NCBI GenBank assembly: GCA_910576325.1
Contig: CAJTIM010000021.1
Coordinates: forward strand, 18,431-82,430
Source: Clostridia bacterium
GTDB taxonomy: Bacteria; Bacillota; Clostridia; Lachnospirales; Lachnospiraceae
Direction of reading: 5' to 3'
Length of the DNA stretch: 64,000 nt
Part shown: positions 51,785 to 59,969 of the stretch, in pieces
Position numbering within the stretch: position 1 is the first letter of the stretch
Layout: every line of letters starts with the position of its first letter
Notes under the pieces: generated by a model
Told to the model about the DNA's origin: nothing
Seen by the model: only the letters and a program-made list of their open reading frames with translations
Databases searched by the model: none
Translations under genes and position numbers: made by a program

Positions 51785-52669
51785 TTATACTTTATCCGTA
51801 ACCTTCTCGCCGAACAGACCCGTAGGCTTGGCGATCAGAATCACAATCAGCAGCGCAAAGGTAAAGGCGTCGGAAAAGGTAGTCCAGCCCAGACCCTTGA
51901 TGATATTTTCACAGATACCAATGATAAATGCCCCGATCACAGCGCCGGGAATGGAACCAATCCCCCCGAACACCGCCGCCACAAACGCCTTCAATCCCGG
52001 CATAGCTCCCGCAGTAGGCGTTACGCCCGTGTAATTGGTAAAGAACAAAAGGCTTCCGATGGCCGCCAGAAAGGTTCCTATGATAAAAGTAAAGCTGATA
52101 ACGGAATTAATCTTAATTCCCATAAGCTGCGAGGTCTCAAAATCTCTGGAGGCCGCGCGCATAGCCATACCAATCTTGGTGCGTTTGATCAGCGTCACCA
52201 GCAGCAGAACCAGAACAATTGTCAATATAGGAGTAATAATCGTAACCCGTTTTGTGGTGGCTCCAAACACAGTCACCGTATCGTTGATCCAGGGAATCGC
52301 CGGATACTGCTGAGACAGTCCGCCCGTCACATACAGAGCCAGATTCTGCAGCAGATAGGAAACGCCGATGGCGGAAATCATAATAGACATACGGGGAGCG
52401 CTCCGAAGAGGCTTGTAGGCCGCCCGTTCCACCAGAAAGCCCAGAATAACCGTTACAACAATCATCAAAGGAATTGCTATGTAGATAGGCATGACGGTGG
52501 TGGAATAAACCATAATCAGACCTGCCACCATAAAAATATCGCCGTGAGCAAAGTTAATCAGACGCAGAATACCGTAGACCATCGTATAGCCGATGGCAAT
52601 CAGGGCATACTGACCGCCCACTGAAATTCCTGCCATAAGATAGGGCAGGTTTCTACTCATCCAATCCAT
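51785..52669 (-). CDS. livH: branched-chain amino acid ABC transporter permease LivH
   Basis: A 294-residue membrane protein from ATG 52669 (GGAGG 6 bases upstream; ATG 52687 precedes that site). Motifs YALIAIGYTMVYGILRLINFAHGDIFMVAG, AASRDFETSQLMGIKINSVISFTF and AVFGGIGSIPGAVIGAFIIG are characteristic. It sits 394 bases after livJ, a gap containing a hairpin that probably makes livJ the more abundant product. Confidence 0.94.
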   Translation of the reverse strand: MDWMSRNLPYLMAGISVGGQYALIAIGYTMVYGILRLINFAHGDIFMVAGLIMVYSTTVMPIYIAIPLMIVVTVILGFLVERAAYKPLRSAPRMSIMISAIGVSYLLQNLALYVTGGLSQQYPAIPWINDTVTVFGATTKRVTIITPILTIVLVLLLVTLIKRTKIGMAMRAASRDFETSQLMGIKINSVISFTFIIGTFLAAIGSLLFFTNYTGVTPTAGAMPGLKAFVAAVFGGIGSIPGAVIGAFIIGICENIIKGLGWTTFSDAFTFALLIVILIAKPTGLFGEKVTDKV

Positions 52670-52916
52670 AAAAAGCCTCCAAGTCATTGATGGAGCACTA
52701 ACACAAATCCGGATACCGGAAATTTCCGAAAGTACTCTTTTGCCGGGGCCGCCGCACCAAGAAAAATATATACAAGATATAGTAAAATCTGATTTGAAAT
52801 TAACGCTGTATCTTTTATGTATAATCTTTGCTGCGACAGTCCCTTTCTATTTACTTTGTAAAACCTGTATTTCCATGAAATAATTAGGAAGATGGAAGTA
52901 AAGCTTCAACAAGGAT

Positions 52917-52947
52917 ATGGCGGAAGAGCATAAGAGCCTTCCGCCAT
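52917..52947 (-). terminator. hairpin between livJ and livH
   Basis: ATGGCGGAAG (52917-52926) pairs with CTTCCGCCAT (52938-52947). There is no strong T-run, so it may be an mRNA-stabilising or partial-termination structure after livJ. The rest of the 394-base gap has no gene I can support. Confidence 0.5.
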
Positions 52948-53063
52948 TCTTATCTTCAATACATCCCTGCATGAATCAAAAGCTGACAGTGTTTTCCGTT
53001 CGGTTGCCGGTCACGAAACGAGCAGCAACCGCCTGCCTGCGCAGCGATATACCGGCGCCGCTC

Positions 53064-54278
53064 TTAGTTTACGCCCTGCTCCGTTACGAAGTCCCATGCG
53101 CCGGTCTCTGTGTTGGCACATTTTACATAAGCAGTATCGCGAAGGGCATCGCCGTTCACATCATCAAATGCAATCGCTCCGGTTACGCCTGTGTAGGACA
53201 CATCCCAGAGAGCTTCATTTACGGCTGCCGGATCGGTGGAGCCTGCCGCCTTCAAAGCTTCAAGGGCTACATAGTAAGCATCATAGCCCATCGCTGTTAC
53301 GGCTGAAATCGTATCGTCGCCGCCGTTGTTTGCCTTTGCGGTGGAATCGCTGTTGATCCACTCCTTGATGCCTGCGTCGAAGGTCTCGTTGCCGCCCTCC
53401 TGATAGAAGGTGGTTACATAGATCTCAACATCCTTGCCCTTTGCCGCATTTAAGATAACGTTGGAATCCCAGGTGTCGCCTGCCATGATGGGAGTGGTCA
53501 TTCCCTGGGCCGCCGCCTGCTCGATAATCAGTGCTGCCGCCTCTGTGGATACGGGAGCAAAGAATACGTCTGCGCCTGCGTTCTTGGCAGAGGTTACATA
53601 GGACGTAAAGTCACTGTTGCCCTCCTGGAAGGTTTCCTCAACCACCTCGCCGCCAAGTCCTGTGAAGGCTTCCTTGAAGTAGTAGCCAAGTCCTGTGGAG
53701 TAGTCGTCGCCAAGCTTTGTCAGTATGTACGCCTTCTTTGCGGAGAAGTTCTCATTTGCAAAGTTGGCAAGTACGGTGCCCTGGAAGGGGTCCAGAAAAC
53801 AGATACGGAAGTAATGGGTATTGCCCTCCGTAACCTGAGGATTGGTACAGGTAACGCCCATAGCCGGAATGCCTGCTTCTTTAAATACGTCGGAAGCCGC
53901 GATGGACACGCCGGAGCCGTAGGAGCCAAGCGCGATAGACACGCCTGCGCTTACCAGTGCGGAAGCTGCGGACGGTCCCTTGTCGTTGGAGGACTCGTTG
54001 TCTACGATCTCCAACTGTACGGTGTACTCTTCTCCGCCAATTTCCACGGTAGGCGTCTCCTGGTTTGCGTACTGCATACCAAGCACCTCCTGCTTGCCGC
54101 CTGCGCCGTTGTCTCCGGACGCCGGCTCATATACGCCGATTTTTACTACCTTTGCACCGTCTGCCGCTGCGGGCGCATCGGTTCCTGCTCCGCCCTCGCT
54201 GCCTTTACTGCCGCAGCCTGCCAGCATGGAACCAACCAGAGCGGTTACCAGTGCAATTGCTAATACACGCTTTTTCAT
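53064..54278 (-). CDS. livJ: branched-chain amino acid-type binding lipoprotein LivJ
   Basis: A 404-residue lipoprotein with lipobox SMLAGCGSKG (Cys22) and an Ala/Gly linker. The mature part is a type I binding protein of the Leu/Ile/Val class: VVKIGVYEPASGDNGAGGKQ, DNESSNDKGPSAASALVSAGVSIALGSYGSG (in parts), YILTKLGDDYSTGLGYYFKEAF. It captures the amino acid for LivHMGF. A repeat-bearing leader with its own promoter precedes it. Confidence 0.93.
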   Translation of the reverse strand: MKKRVLAIALVTALVGSMLAGCGSKGSEGGAGTDAPAAADGAKVVKIGVYEPASGDNGAGGKQEVLGMQYANQETPTVEIGGEEYTVQLEIVDNESSNDKGPSAASALVSAGVSIALGSYGSGVSIAASDVFKEAGIPAMGVTCTNPQVTEGNTHYFRICFLDPFQGTVLANFANENFSAKKAYILTKLGDDYSTGLGYYFKEAFTGLGGEVVEETFQEGNSDFTSYVTSAKNAGADVFFAPVSTEAAALIIEQAAAQGMTTPIMAGDTWDSNVILNAAKGKDVEIYVTTFYQEGGNETFDAGIKEWINSDSTAKANNGGDDTISAVTAMGYDAYYVALEALKAAGSTDPAAVNEALWDVSYTGVTGAIAFDDVNGDALRDTAYVKCANTETGAWDFVTEQGVN

Positions 54279-54298
54279 AACTCATCATCCTCCTATTA

Positions 54299-54420
54299 AA
54301 AGTTCCGTAATATTCCCGTCATACCTCTGTTTGAAATCAATTTCCGGCCGCAAGTGTATGCGTCTGCTGATTTATTCGCGCACTGTGAGGGATATTACTG
54401 TTTCAGTTCCGCAATATCCC
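54299..54420 (-). repeat. diverged copy of purA-leader repeat in livJ leader
   Basis: One 104-base unit plus the start of the next. Arms GTAATATTCCC (from 54307) and GGGATATTAC (about 54390-54399) pair with one bulge; the interior shares TTGAAATCAATTTCC and a CAAGTG-type middle with the purA copies. On the minus strand it ends ATTACGGAACTTTTAATAGGAGG, entering the livJ ribosome binding site. Confidence 0.8.
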
Positions 54421-54495
54421 TTCGGATACTGTTCGGAGCCTTACTCTGTGTACGCGTGTCAAAGACATTTGTACGCAAATCTCAATACGGGCTTT

Positions 54496-54524
54496 AGTAT
54501 ACCATGTTTGCGGAAATAATTCAA
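54496..54524 (-). promoter_or_regulatory. sigma-A promoter of livJ
   Basis: TTGAAT (54519-54524) and TATACT (54496-54501) on the minus strand, spacer 17. The -10 context CATGGTATACTAAA closely matches the purA promoter context CATGTATACTAAA. Confidence 0.75.
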
Positions 54525-54575
54525 GAAATAATTCAAGAAAAAATCTTGGTAAATCCTGAAAATGAAATTCTGAAA

Positions 54576-54750
54576 GTTACAATTCACACCCACGCCAATC
54601 ACTCCGCTGATTGGCGTGGAGCCGATACAGTTATGGGGCCGAAGGGACTGCCCCTCGCCGAAGGCGACTTTAAATGGGCAGTCCCTGTTACAATTTGCAC
54701 CCTTATCAAATAAAAACTTTGCAAAAACTGGCGTGGGTGTGAATTGTAAC
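54576..54750. repeat. 175-bp MITE-like element with 21-bp perfect terminal inverted repeats
   Basis: GTTACAATTCACACCCACGCC (54576-54596) is exactly inverted at 54730-54750. Inside are CGCCAATC/GATTGGCG and AGGGACTGCCC/GGGCAGTCCCT hairpins and a third partial copy of the end (GTTACAATTTGCACCC). No coding capacity and no obvious target-site duplication. Confidence 0.82.
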
Positions 54751-54792
54751 GGGCTATCTAAGCTATGTCCGCCCGGTTCACTGCCCGCAGGA

Positions 54793-54840
54793 ATAAAAAG
54801 AGATACAAAACCTTTCGTATTGAAAAATTTTGTATCTCTG
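54793..54840 (-). terminator. terminator of 49-residue gene
   Basis: GAGATACAAAA (54800-54810) pairs with TTTTGTATCTC (54828-54838); on the minus strand TTTTTATT follows. Confidence 0.82.
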
Positions 54841-54864
54841 CCGCAAACAAGCTTATTTCATTTC

Positions 54865-55014
54865 CTATGCCTTATCGTCATTACATAAAGCTTCGTATTT
54901 TTTTGTCAGCTCTTGATATTCCTCTAATGTCCGACATTCCTTCAAATCATTTAAAATCCGTACTCTTTCCAGCTTTCTTGCCAAACTCTCAATCACTTCC
55001 GCGTTTGTCGGCAT
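54865..55014 (-). CDS. 49-residue helical protein of unknown function
   Basis: ATG 55012-55014 lies 6 bases after AGGTGA; stop TAG at 54865-54867. The product reads MPTNAEVIESLARKLERVRI, then LNDLKECRTLEEYQELTKKY and EALCNDDKA: charged, probably two helices, no signal peptide. A near-ideal promoter and a terminator flank it, so it is an independent transcription unit. I do not recognise the family. Confidence 0.72.
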   Translation of the reverse strand: MPTNAEVIESLARKLERVRILNDLKECRTLEEYQELTKKYEALCNDDKA

Positions 55015-55056
55015 AACATCACCTGCTTTCTATAGCGCCGTTTGTATGGTAATTTC

Positions 55057-55085
55057 ATTATACCAATCATCTGTGAAGGTGTAAA
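55057..55085 (-). promoter_or_regulatory. promoter of 49-residue gene
   Basis: TTTACA (55080-55085) and TATAAT (55057-55062) on the minus strand, spacer 17. Confidence 0.8.
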
Positions 55086-55105
55086 GACTTTCTGACAAAA
55101 CTGCC

Positions 55106-58100
55106 TCACACAAAATCAAACAGCGACAACTGATTTGATTCCGGCAGATCCCCCAGAAGACCCAGATCTCCCATCAGATCAATCAGGCTCTTGGAAATCT
55201 TGCTCCGCTGCCGCAGATCGTCCTTGGATAAGAACGGCCCGTCCTTGGCCGCTGCCTGCAGCTGCTCCGCCGCCTTGTCTCCCATTCCTTCTATGGTACT
55301 TAAGGAAGGCATCAGCTTCCCGTCAATAATCTGGAACTTATCCGCCTTGGCCCGGTAAATGTCAAGAGGCCAGAACTCAAAGCCCCTGGCGTACATCTCC
55401 TGGACAATGTGCATATCCTTCATGGTATCCTGCTCTTTTTTTGAGAGCTGATCGCTCCTGCGCTTGTAATCCGCCATATAATAAGCCAGCCGTTCCTTGC
55501 CCTGGCACATCAGCTCATAGCTGAAGGCCGAGGCACGGATGCTGAAATACGCCGCATAATAGGCCAGAGGATAATTAATTTTACAGTAAGCAATTCTCCA
55601 GGCCATCATAACGTAAGCCGCCGCATGAGCCTTGGGGAACATGTATTTAATCAGGGTACAGGATTCAATATACCAATCCTCCACACCTTCCGCCTTCATA
55701 GCCTCGATCCACTCCGGCTTTAAGCCCTTGCCCTTACGCACGCTTTCCATAATGGTAAAGGAAAGGCTCGGCTCCACTCCGGTGTTGATAAGATACAGCA
55801 TAATATCGTCACGGGTGCAGATAGCCGTGGAAATGGTGGCCTTCCCCTCCTTGATAAACCGCTGGGCATTATTAAGCCACACGTCCGTGCCGTGAGAAAG
55901 GCCGGAAATCCGCACCAGATCCGAAAAGGACTGAGGCTTGGCGTCCACCACCATCTGTATAACAAAGTCCGTGCCGAACTCCGGAATCCCCAGACAGCCC
56001 AGGGGACAGCCCCCGATATCCTCCGGCGTAATTCCCAGGGCTTCCGTGCTCTTAAACAGCGACATCACTCCCGGATCATCCAGCGGAATTGTCCTTGCGT
56101 CCAGCCCGGTCAAATCCTCCAGCATACGAATCATGGTCGGATCATCATGTCCCAGAATATCAAGCTTCAAAAGGTTATGGTCTATGGAGTGATAGTCAAA
56201 ATGGGTGGTAATAATATCCGTCGTCATATCATTTGCCGGATGCTGCACCGGCGTAAAGGAATGAATCTCCTCTCCGTGAGGCAGCACCACAATACCGCCG
56301 GGATGCTGCCCCGTAGAACGCCGCACCCCGACACAGCCCTGAACTATCCGGTCAATTTCACAGTTGCGCTTATGGCTCCCATGCTCTTCAAAATAATTTT
56401 TCACATAGCCGAAGGCCGTCTTATCAGCCAGGGTAGCGATGGTCCCGGCCCGGAAGGTCTGTCCGGTGCCGAATATCACTTCCGTGTATTTATGGGCCTT
56501 TGACTGATAATCTCCGGAAAAGTTCAGGTCAATATCCGGCTCTTTATCTCCCTTAAATCCCAGGAAGGTCTCAAAGGGAATGTCAAAGCCCTCCTTCTTA
56601 AGAGGTGCGCCGCACTTGGGGCAGCTTTTATCAGGCATATCGCAGCCGGCGGCCCCCGCATATTTCCGAACCTCATCGGAATCAAAATCACTGTAGTGAC
56701 ACTCGGAACAGTAATAATGGGGCGGCAGAGGGTTGACCTCCGTGATTCCGGCCATTGTTGCCACAAAGGAGGAGCCTACGGACCCCCGGGATCCTACCAG
56801 GTAGCCGTCGTCATTGGACTTCCACACCAATTTCTGGGCAATGATGTACATAACCGCAAAGCCGTTGGAAATAATGGAATGAAGCTCTTTTTCCAGACGG
56901 TCGGTTACCATCTTCGGCAGATCCTTTCCATAGATGGAATGAGCCTTCTCATAGCAGATGTCGCGAAGGGTCTGATCGGAGTTCTCAATCACCGGAGGGC
57001 ACTTGTCCGGCCGCACCGGGGAAATGTATTCTATCATGTCGGCAATCCGGTTGGTATTTGTGATAACCACCTCCTCGGCTTTGTCGCTTCCCAGATATTC
57101 GAACTCCGAGAGCATTTCTTCCGTGGTCCGAAGGTATAGAGGCGCCTGATTGTCCGCATCCTTAAAGCCTTTGCCGGCCATGATAATCCGCCGGTATACT
57201 TCGTCCTCAGGATTTAGAAAATGCACGTCGCAGGTTGCCACTACCATTTTCCCAAACTGCTCTCCCAGGCTGACAATCCGCTTGTTGAGGCGGATAAGAT
57301 CCTCCTCGGACTCGAAGGTTGGCCGTTCTCCCCGCAGCATAAATTCATTATTTCCAAGGGGCTGAATTTCCAGGTAATCGTAGAAGTTCACCAGTCTTGC
57401 TATTTCCTCCTCCGGAGCCGAGCGCACTAGCGCCTGATAAAGCTCCCCGGCTTCACAGGCGGAGCCGATGATCAAGCCTTCCCTGTATTTTTGCAGCACG
57501 CTCTTGGGTATTCTGGGGCGCTTGGCGTAATAGTCCAGGTGGGACCAGGAAACCAGGCGGTAGAGATTTACCCGGCCGATCTCATTTTTTGCCAGAATAA
57601 TTACATGGTAGGTAGGAAGCTTTTTGATCGTGTCCGCACTCATGCTTCCCATCTGATTGACTGCTGTCAGATCACGGATATCGCGATCTTTCAGCATTTG
57701 CACAAATTTTACGAAGATTTCTGCGGTACAGCCTGCGTCGTCCACAGCCCGATGGTGATTTTCCAGGGATACATTCAGCGCCTTTGCCACCGTATCCAGC
57801 TTAAAGCGGTTCAGATTGGGCAGGAGGACGCGGGCCAGGGACACGGTGTCCACTACGGTAAAGGCACAGGGGAGGCTTTGGCGCTCGCTGTTTTTTCGGA
57901 TAAAGCTCATGTCAAAATCGGCATTGTGGGCCACCATAACTGCGCCTTCGCAGAATTTCAGGAAACGGGGCAGCACTTCTGCGATATCCGGCTCATTCAG
58001 GACCATATCATCGGAAATGCCTGTGAGCTTTTCGATCTCAAAGGGGATGGGCGTGCGGGGGTTGACAAAGGCGCTGAAGCGCTCCGTAATCTGGCCCTTC

Positions 58101-59599
58101 TCCACCTTTACTGCGCCGATTTCGATGATCTGATCGTGTTCGGCGCTGAAACCGGTGGTCTCTATGTCAAATACTACATAAAGGTCATCCAGGCTCTGTT
58201 CTCTGGGGTCCGTGACGATTTCTTTCAGGTCGTCTACCAGGTATCCTTCCAGGCCGTAAATGACTTTGAAGGGATCTCCTTTGTCCAGACTGTGGCTGGC
58301 ATCCGGGTACGCCTGGACTACTCCGTGGTCTGTGACGGCTATGGCTTTGTGGCCCCAGGCTTTGGCCTGCTTAATGAGATCCTTAACCTCGGAAACTCCG
58401 TCCATATCGCTCATTTTCGTATGGCAGTGAAGCTCCACTCGTTTGTGTTCGTGGTTGTCTGTCCGAAGCTTTCGAAAGTCTGCGGATTTTTTGATGCCAG
58501 TCAGGGAGCTTAGCGTCAGCTCATTGTCAAAACGGTCTATGGCGGTTATTCCCTTGATCCGAACGAAGGCCCCTTTTTTTACATTTTCCCGAAAGTCCGG
58601 GAGATCTTCGTTTTTGATAAAGAGTTTGGCGCGGATGGTGTCTGTGTAGTCTGTGACGGTGATGGTTACTATGGTTTTTTCGCCGCGAATCTCCCGCTCG
58701 TCCAGTGAGGATACCTGTCCCCGGACGGTGACCTCGCCCATTTCTCCGATGATCTGACAAAGCTCTGTAATCTCGCCGTCCTCGAAGCTGCGGCCGTAGA
58801 GTACGTCGGGGTCGGATGTACGGGCGCTTTTGCCGCTGCCGCCCCCGCGTAAGGTGCGGCGGTAGGGGTAGTCGTCTTTGCCGAAGGAGGGGCGGGGCTT
58901 TTTTTCTTTGGGGGCTTTTGGTGCGGCTGCTGTTTTTGGGGAGGCCGGGGTGCTTTCTTTTTCCGATTGTTCCTGAGAGGCTCCTTGTGCCGCTGCCTGC
59001 TCCTGCTCGGCCTGATACATGCGCTCTGCCAGTGCTGCTGCCTGTTTTTCCATAAATTCCTGGCTTTTTTGGCGTTTTTCTTCCTGTTCCTGGTTTTTGT
59101 CTATCAGTTCGGCTTCTATCTCCAGCTTCATGCCGCAGCGTTCGGTAAAGATTTTGTGGAGCACGCGGACCAGCTCGTCTGCCGCTTCCTGGCCCAGTGT
59201 GGTTTTTTCCAGGGACAGCTTCATGCGGTTCTCTTCCGGGAAGGCGATCTTGGCTCTTCGGAACAGGTTAAATTCCAGGATGCTGTAGGCTTTCAGCTCG
59301 AAGAGGATGCTGTCGCGGTATAGCTCCAGGACTTTTTGAGGGGTGTATTGGCCGGAGAGCTGGAAGTGTTCTATGATTTTTAGTTCTATGGGGGTTTTTC
59401 CGAAAAGTTGTTTTTTTAGGGTTTGTTCTAAGTTGTATAGCTGTTCTTTGTGGATGAGGTTTTTGCTTTTGAGGTAGATTTTGATATGGGTTTTTGCACG
59501 GTTGGAGGTGACGCGTTCTACGTGGACTTGGTCTAGGAGGTCGGTGAGGGGTTTGTCTGCGTGTATGGGGGGGAAAACTTCGGTGAATAGCTTTTCCAT
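55106..59599 (-). CDS. polC: DNA polymerase III alpha subunit, PolC type
   Basis: A 1497-residue replicative polymerase from ATG 59599 (GGAG 7 bases upstream; the frame to 59668 is not coding). Order: N-terminal domains and a linker rich in Glu, Ala and Lys, an OB-fold, a PHP domain (RVELHCHTKMSDMDG, AVTDHGVVQAYP) interrupted by a DEDD 3'-5' exonuclease (YVVFDIETTGFSAEHDQIIEIG, VAHNADFDMSFI), then the polymerase core with a zinc site (CSECHYSDFD, CPKCGAPL), PDIDLNFSGDYQ and LLKLDILGHDDPTMI. Complete for the family. Its 5' third has codon third positions dominated by A and C, unlike its 3' part. Confidence 0.96.
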   Translation of the reverse strand: MEKLFTEVFPPIHADKPLTDLLDQVHVERVTSNRAKTHIKIYLKSKNLIHKEQLYNLEQTLKKQLFGKTPIELKIIEHFQLSGQYTPQKVLELYRDSILFELKAYSILEFNLFRRAKIAFPEENRMKLSLEKTTLGQEAADELVRVLHKIFTERCGMKLEIEAELIDKNQEQEEKRQKSQEFMEKQAAALAERMYQAEQEQAAAQGASQEQSEKESTPASPKTAAAPKAPKEKKPRPSFGKDDYPYRRTLRGGGSGKSARTSDPDVLYGRSFEDGEITELCQIIGEMGEVTVRGQVSSLDEREIRGEKTIVTITVTDYTDTIRAKLFIKNEDLPDFRENVKKGAFVRIKGITAIDRFDNELTLSSLTGIKKSADFRKLRTDNHEHKRVELHCHTKMSDMDGVSEVKDLIKQAKAWGHKAIAVTDHGVVQAYPDASHSLDKGDPFKVIYGLEGYLVDDLKEIVTDPREQSLDDLYVVFDIETTGFSAEHDQIIEIGAVKVEKGQITERFSAFVNPRTPIPFEIEKLTGISDDMVLNEPDIAEVLPRFLKFCEGAVMVAHNADFDMSFIRKNSERQSLPCAFTVVDTVSLARVLLPNLNRFKLDTVAKALNVSLENHHRAVDDAGCTAEIFVKFVQMLKDRDIRDLTAVNQMGSMSADTIKKLPTYHVIILAKNEIGRVNLYRLVSWSHLDYYAKRPRIPKSVLQKYREGLIIGSACEAGELYQALVRSAPEEEIARLVNFYDYLEIQPLGNNEFMLRGERPTFESEEDLIRLNKRIVSLGEQFGKMVVATCDVHFLNPEDEVYRRIIMAGKGFKDADNQAPLYLRTTEEMLSEFEYLGSDKAEEVVITNTNRIADMIEYISPVRPDKCPPVIENSDQTLRDICYEKAHSIYGKDLPKMVTDRLEKELHSIISNGFAVMYIIAQKLVWKSNDDGYLVGSRGSVGSSFVATMAGITEVNPLPPHYYCSECHYSDFDSDEVRKYAGAAGCDMPDKSCPKCGAPLKKEGFDIPFETFLGFKGDKEPDIDLNFSGDYQSKAHKYTEVIFGTGQTFRAGTIATLADKTAFGYVKNYFEEHGSHKRNCEIDRIVQGCVGVRRSTGQHPGGIVVLPHGEEIHSFTPVQHPANDMTTDIITTHFDYHSIDHNLLKLDILGHDDPTMIRMLEDLTGLDARTIPLDDPGVMSLFKSTEALGITPEDIGGCPLGCLGIPEFGTDFVIQMVVDAKPQSFSDLVRISGLSHGTDVWLNNAQRFIKEGKATISTAICTRDDIMLYLINTGVEPSLSFTIMESVRKGKGLKPEWIEAMKAEGVEDWYIESCTLIKYMFPKAHAAAYVMMAWRIAYCKINYPLAYYAAYFSIRASAFSYELMCQGKERLAYYMADYKRRSDQLSKKEQDTMKDMHIVQEMYARGFEFWPLDIYRAKADKFQIIDGKLMPSLSTIEGMGDKAAEQLQAAAKDGPFLSKDDLRQRSKISKSLIDLMGDLGLLGDLPESNQLSLFDFV

Positions 59600-59630
59600 A
59601 TGGGGTCTCCGTTTTTTGATGTGGGGGTGG

Positions 59631-59848
59631 ACGGGATTGCCGTAAAATAAGCCATCAGTCATTTCCATATCCTGTGTTCGGACGGTTCACGCACAGTCTG
59701 TCTGCTCTGTACGGACATTACCTGATTTATGATTTTGCTTCCGGTTCTTTTTTGTGGGTAATGTTCGTCCATATCAGACAGACTGTGCGTGAACAGCCGG
59801 ACACTGGATATCGGAAAAGCCTGCTGCCTTATTTTACGGCAATCCCTG
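59631..59848. repeat. long imperfect inverted repeat (about 90-bp arms)
   Basis: The arms 59633-59722 and 59757-59846 pair along most of their length, including a perfect 20-base core GTTCACGCACAGTCTGTCTG and ends GGGATTGCCGTAAAATAAG / CTTATTTTACGGCAATCCC. The 34-base loop is T-rich. It lies directly ahead of the polC ribosome binding site. It looks like a MITE or a large foldback structure. Confidence 0.8.
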
Positions 59849-59960
59849 TTTGTTGTGGGTTTGTTGTGGTGCTGTTTGTCGTGGCTCTGTTTATTGTGGT
59901 CCTGTTTATTATGGTCCTGTTTATTGTCGCCCTGTTTATTGCAGCCCTGTTTGTTGTGGT
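59847..59960. repeat. 15-bp minisatellite
   Basis: Seven to eight units of a CTGTTTATTGTGGTC-like 15-mer with substitutions, very G/T-rich on the plus strand. It occupies the ispG-polC gap. Variable number is likely, given the tandem structure. Confidence 0.82.
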
Positions 59961-59969
59961 GTTTGGTGT

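Noticed and set aside
50512..52624. Two long rightward frames (382 and 283 codons) opposite livM and livH
   Set aside because: Low-complexity His/Gln/Asn/Arg-rich translations antisense to clearly conserved transporter genes, without ribosome binding sites.
54504..54713. A 69-codon rightward frame
   Set aside because: It lies across the livJ promoter and the MITE-like element.
59847..59960. Possible CRISPR-like array
   Set aside because: Units are contiguous 15-mers with no spacers and no cas genes nearby; it is a minisatellite.
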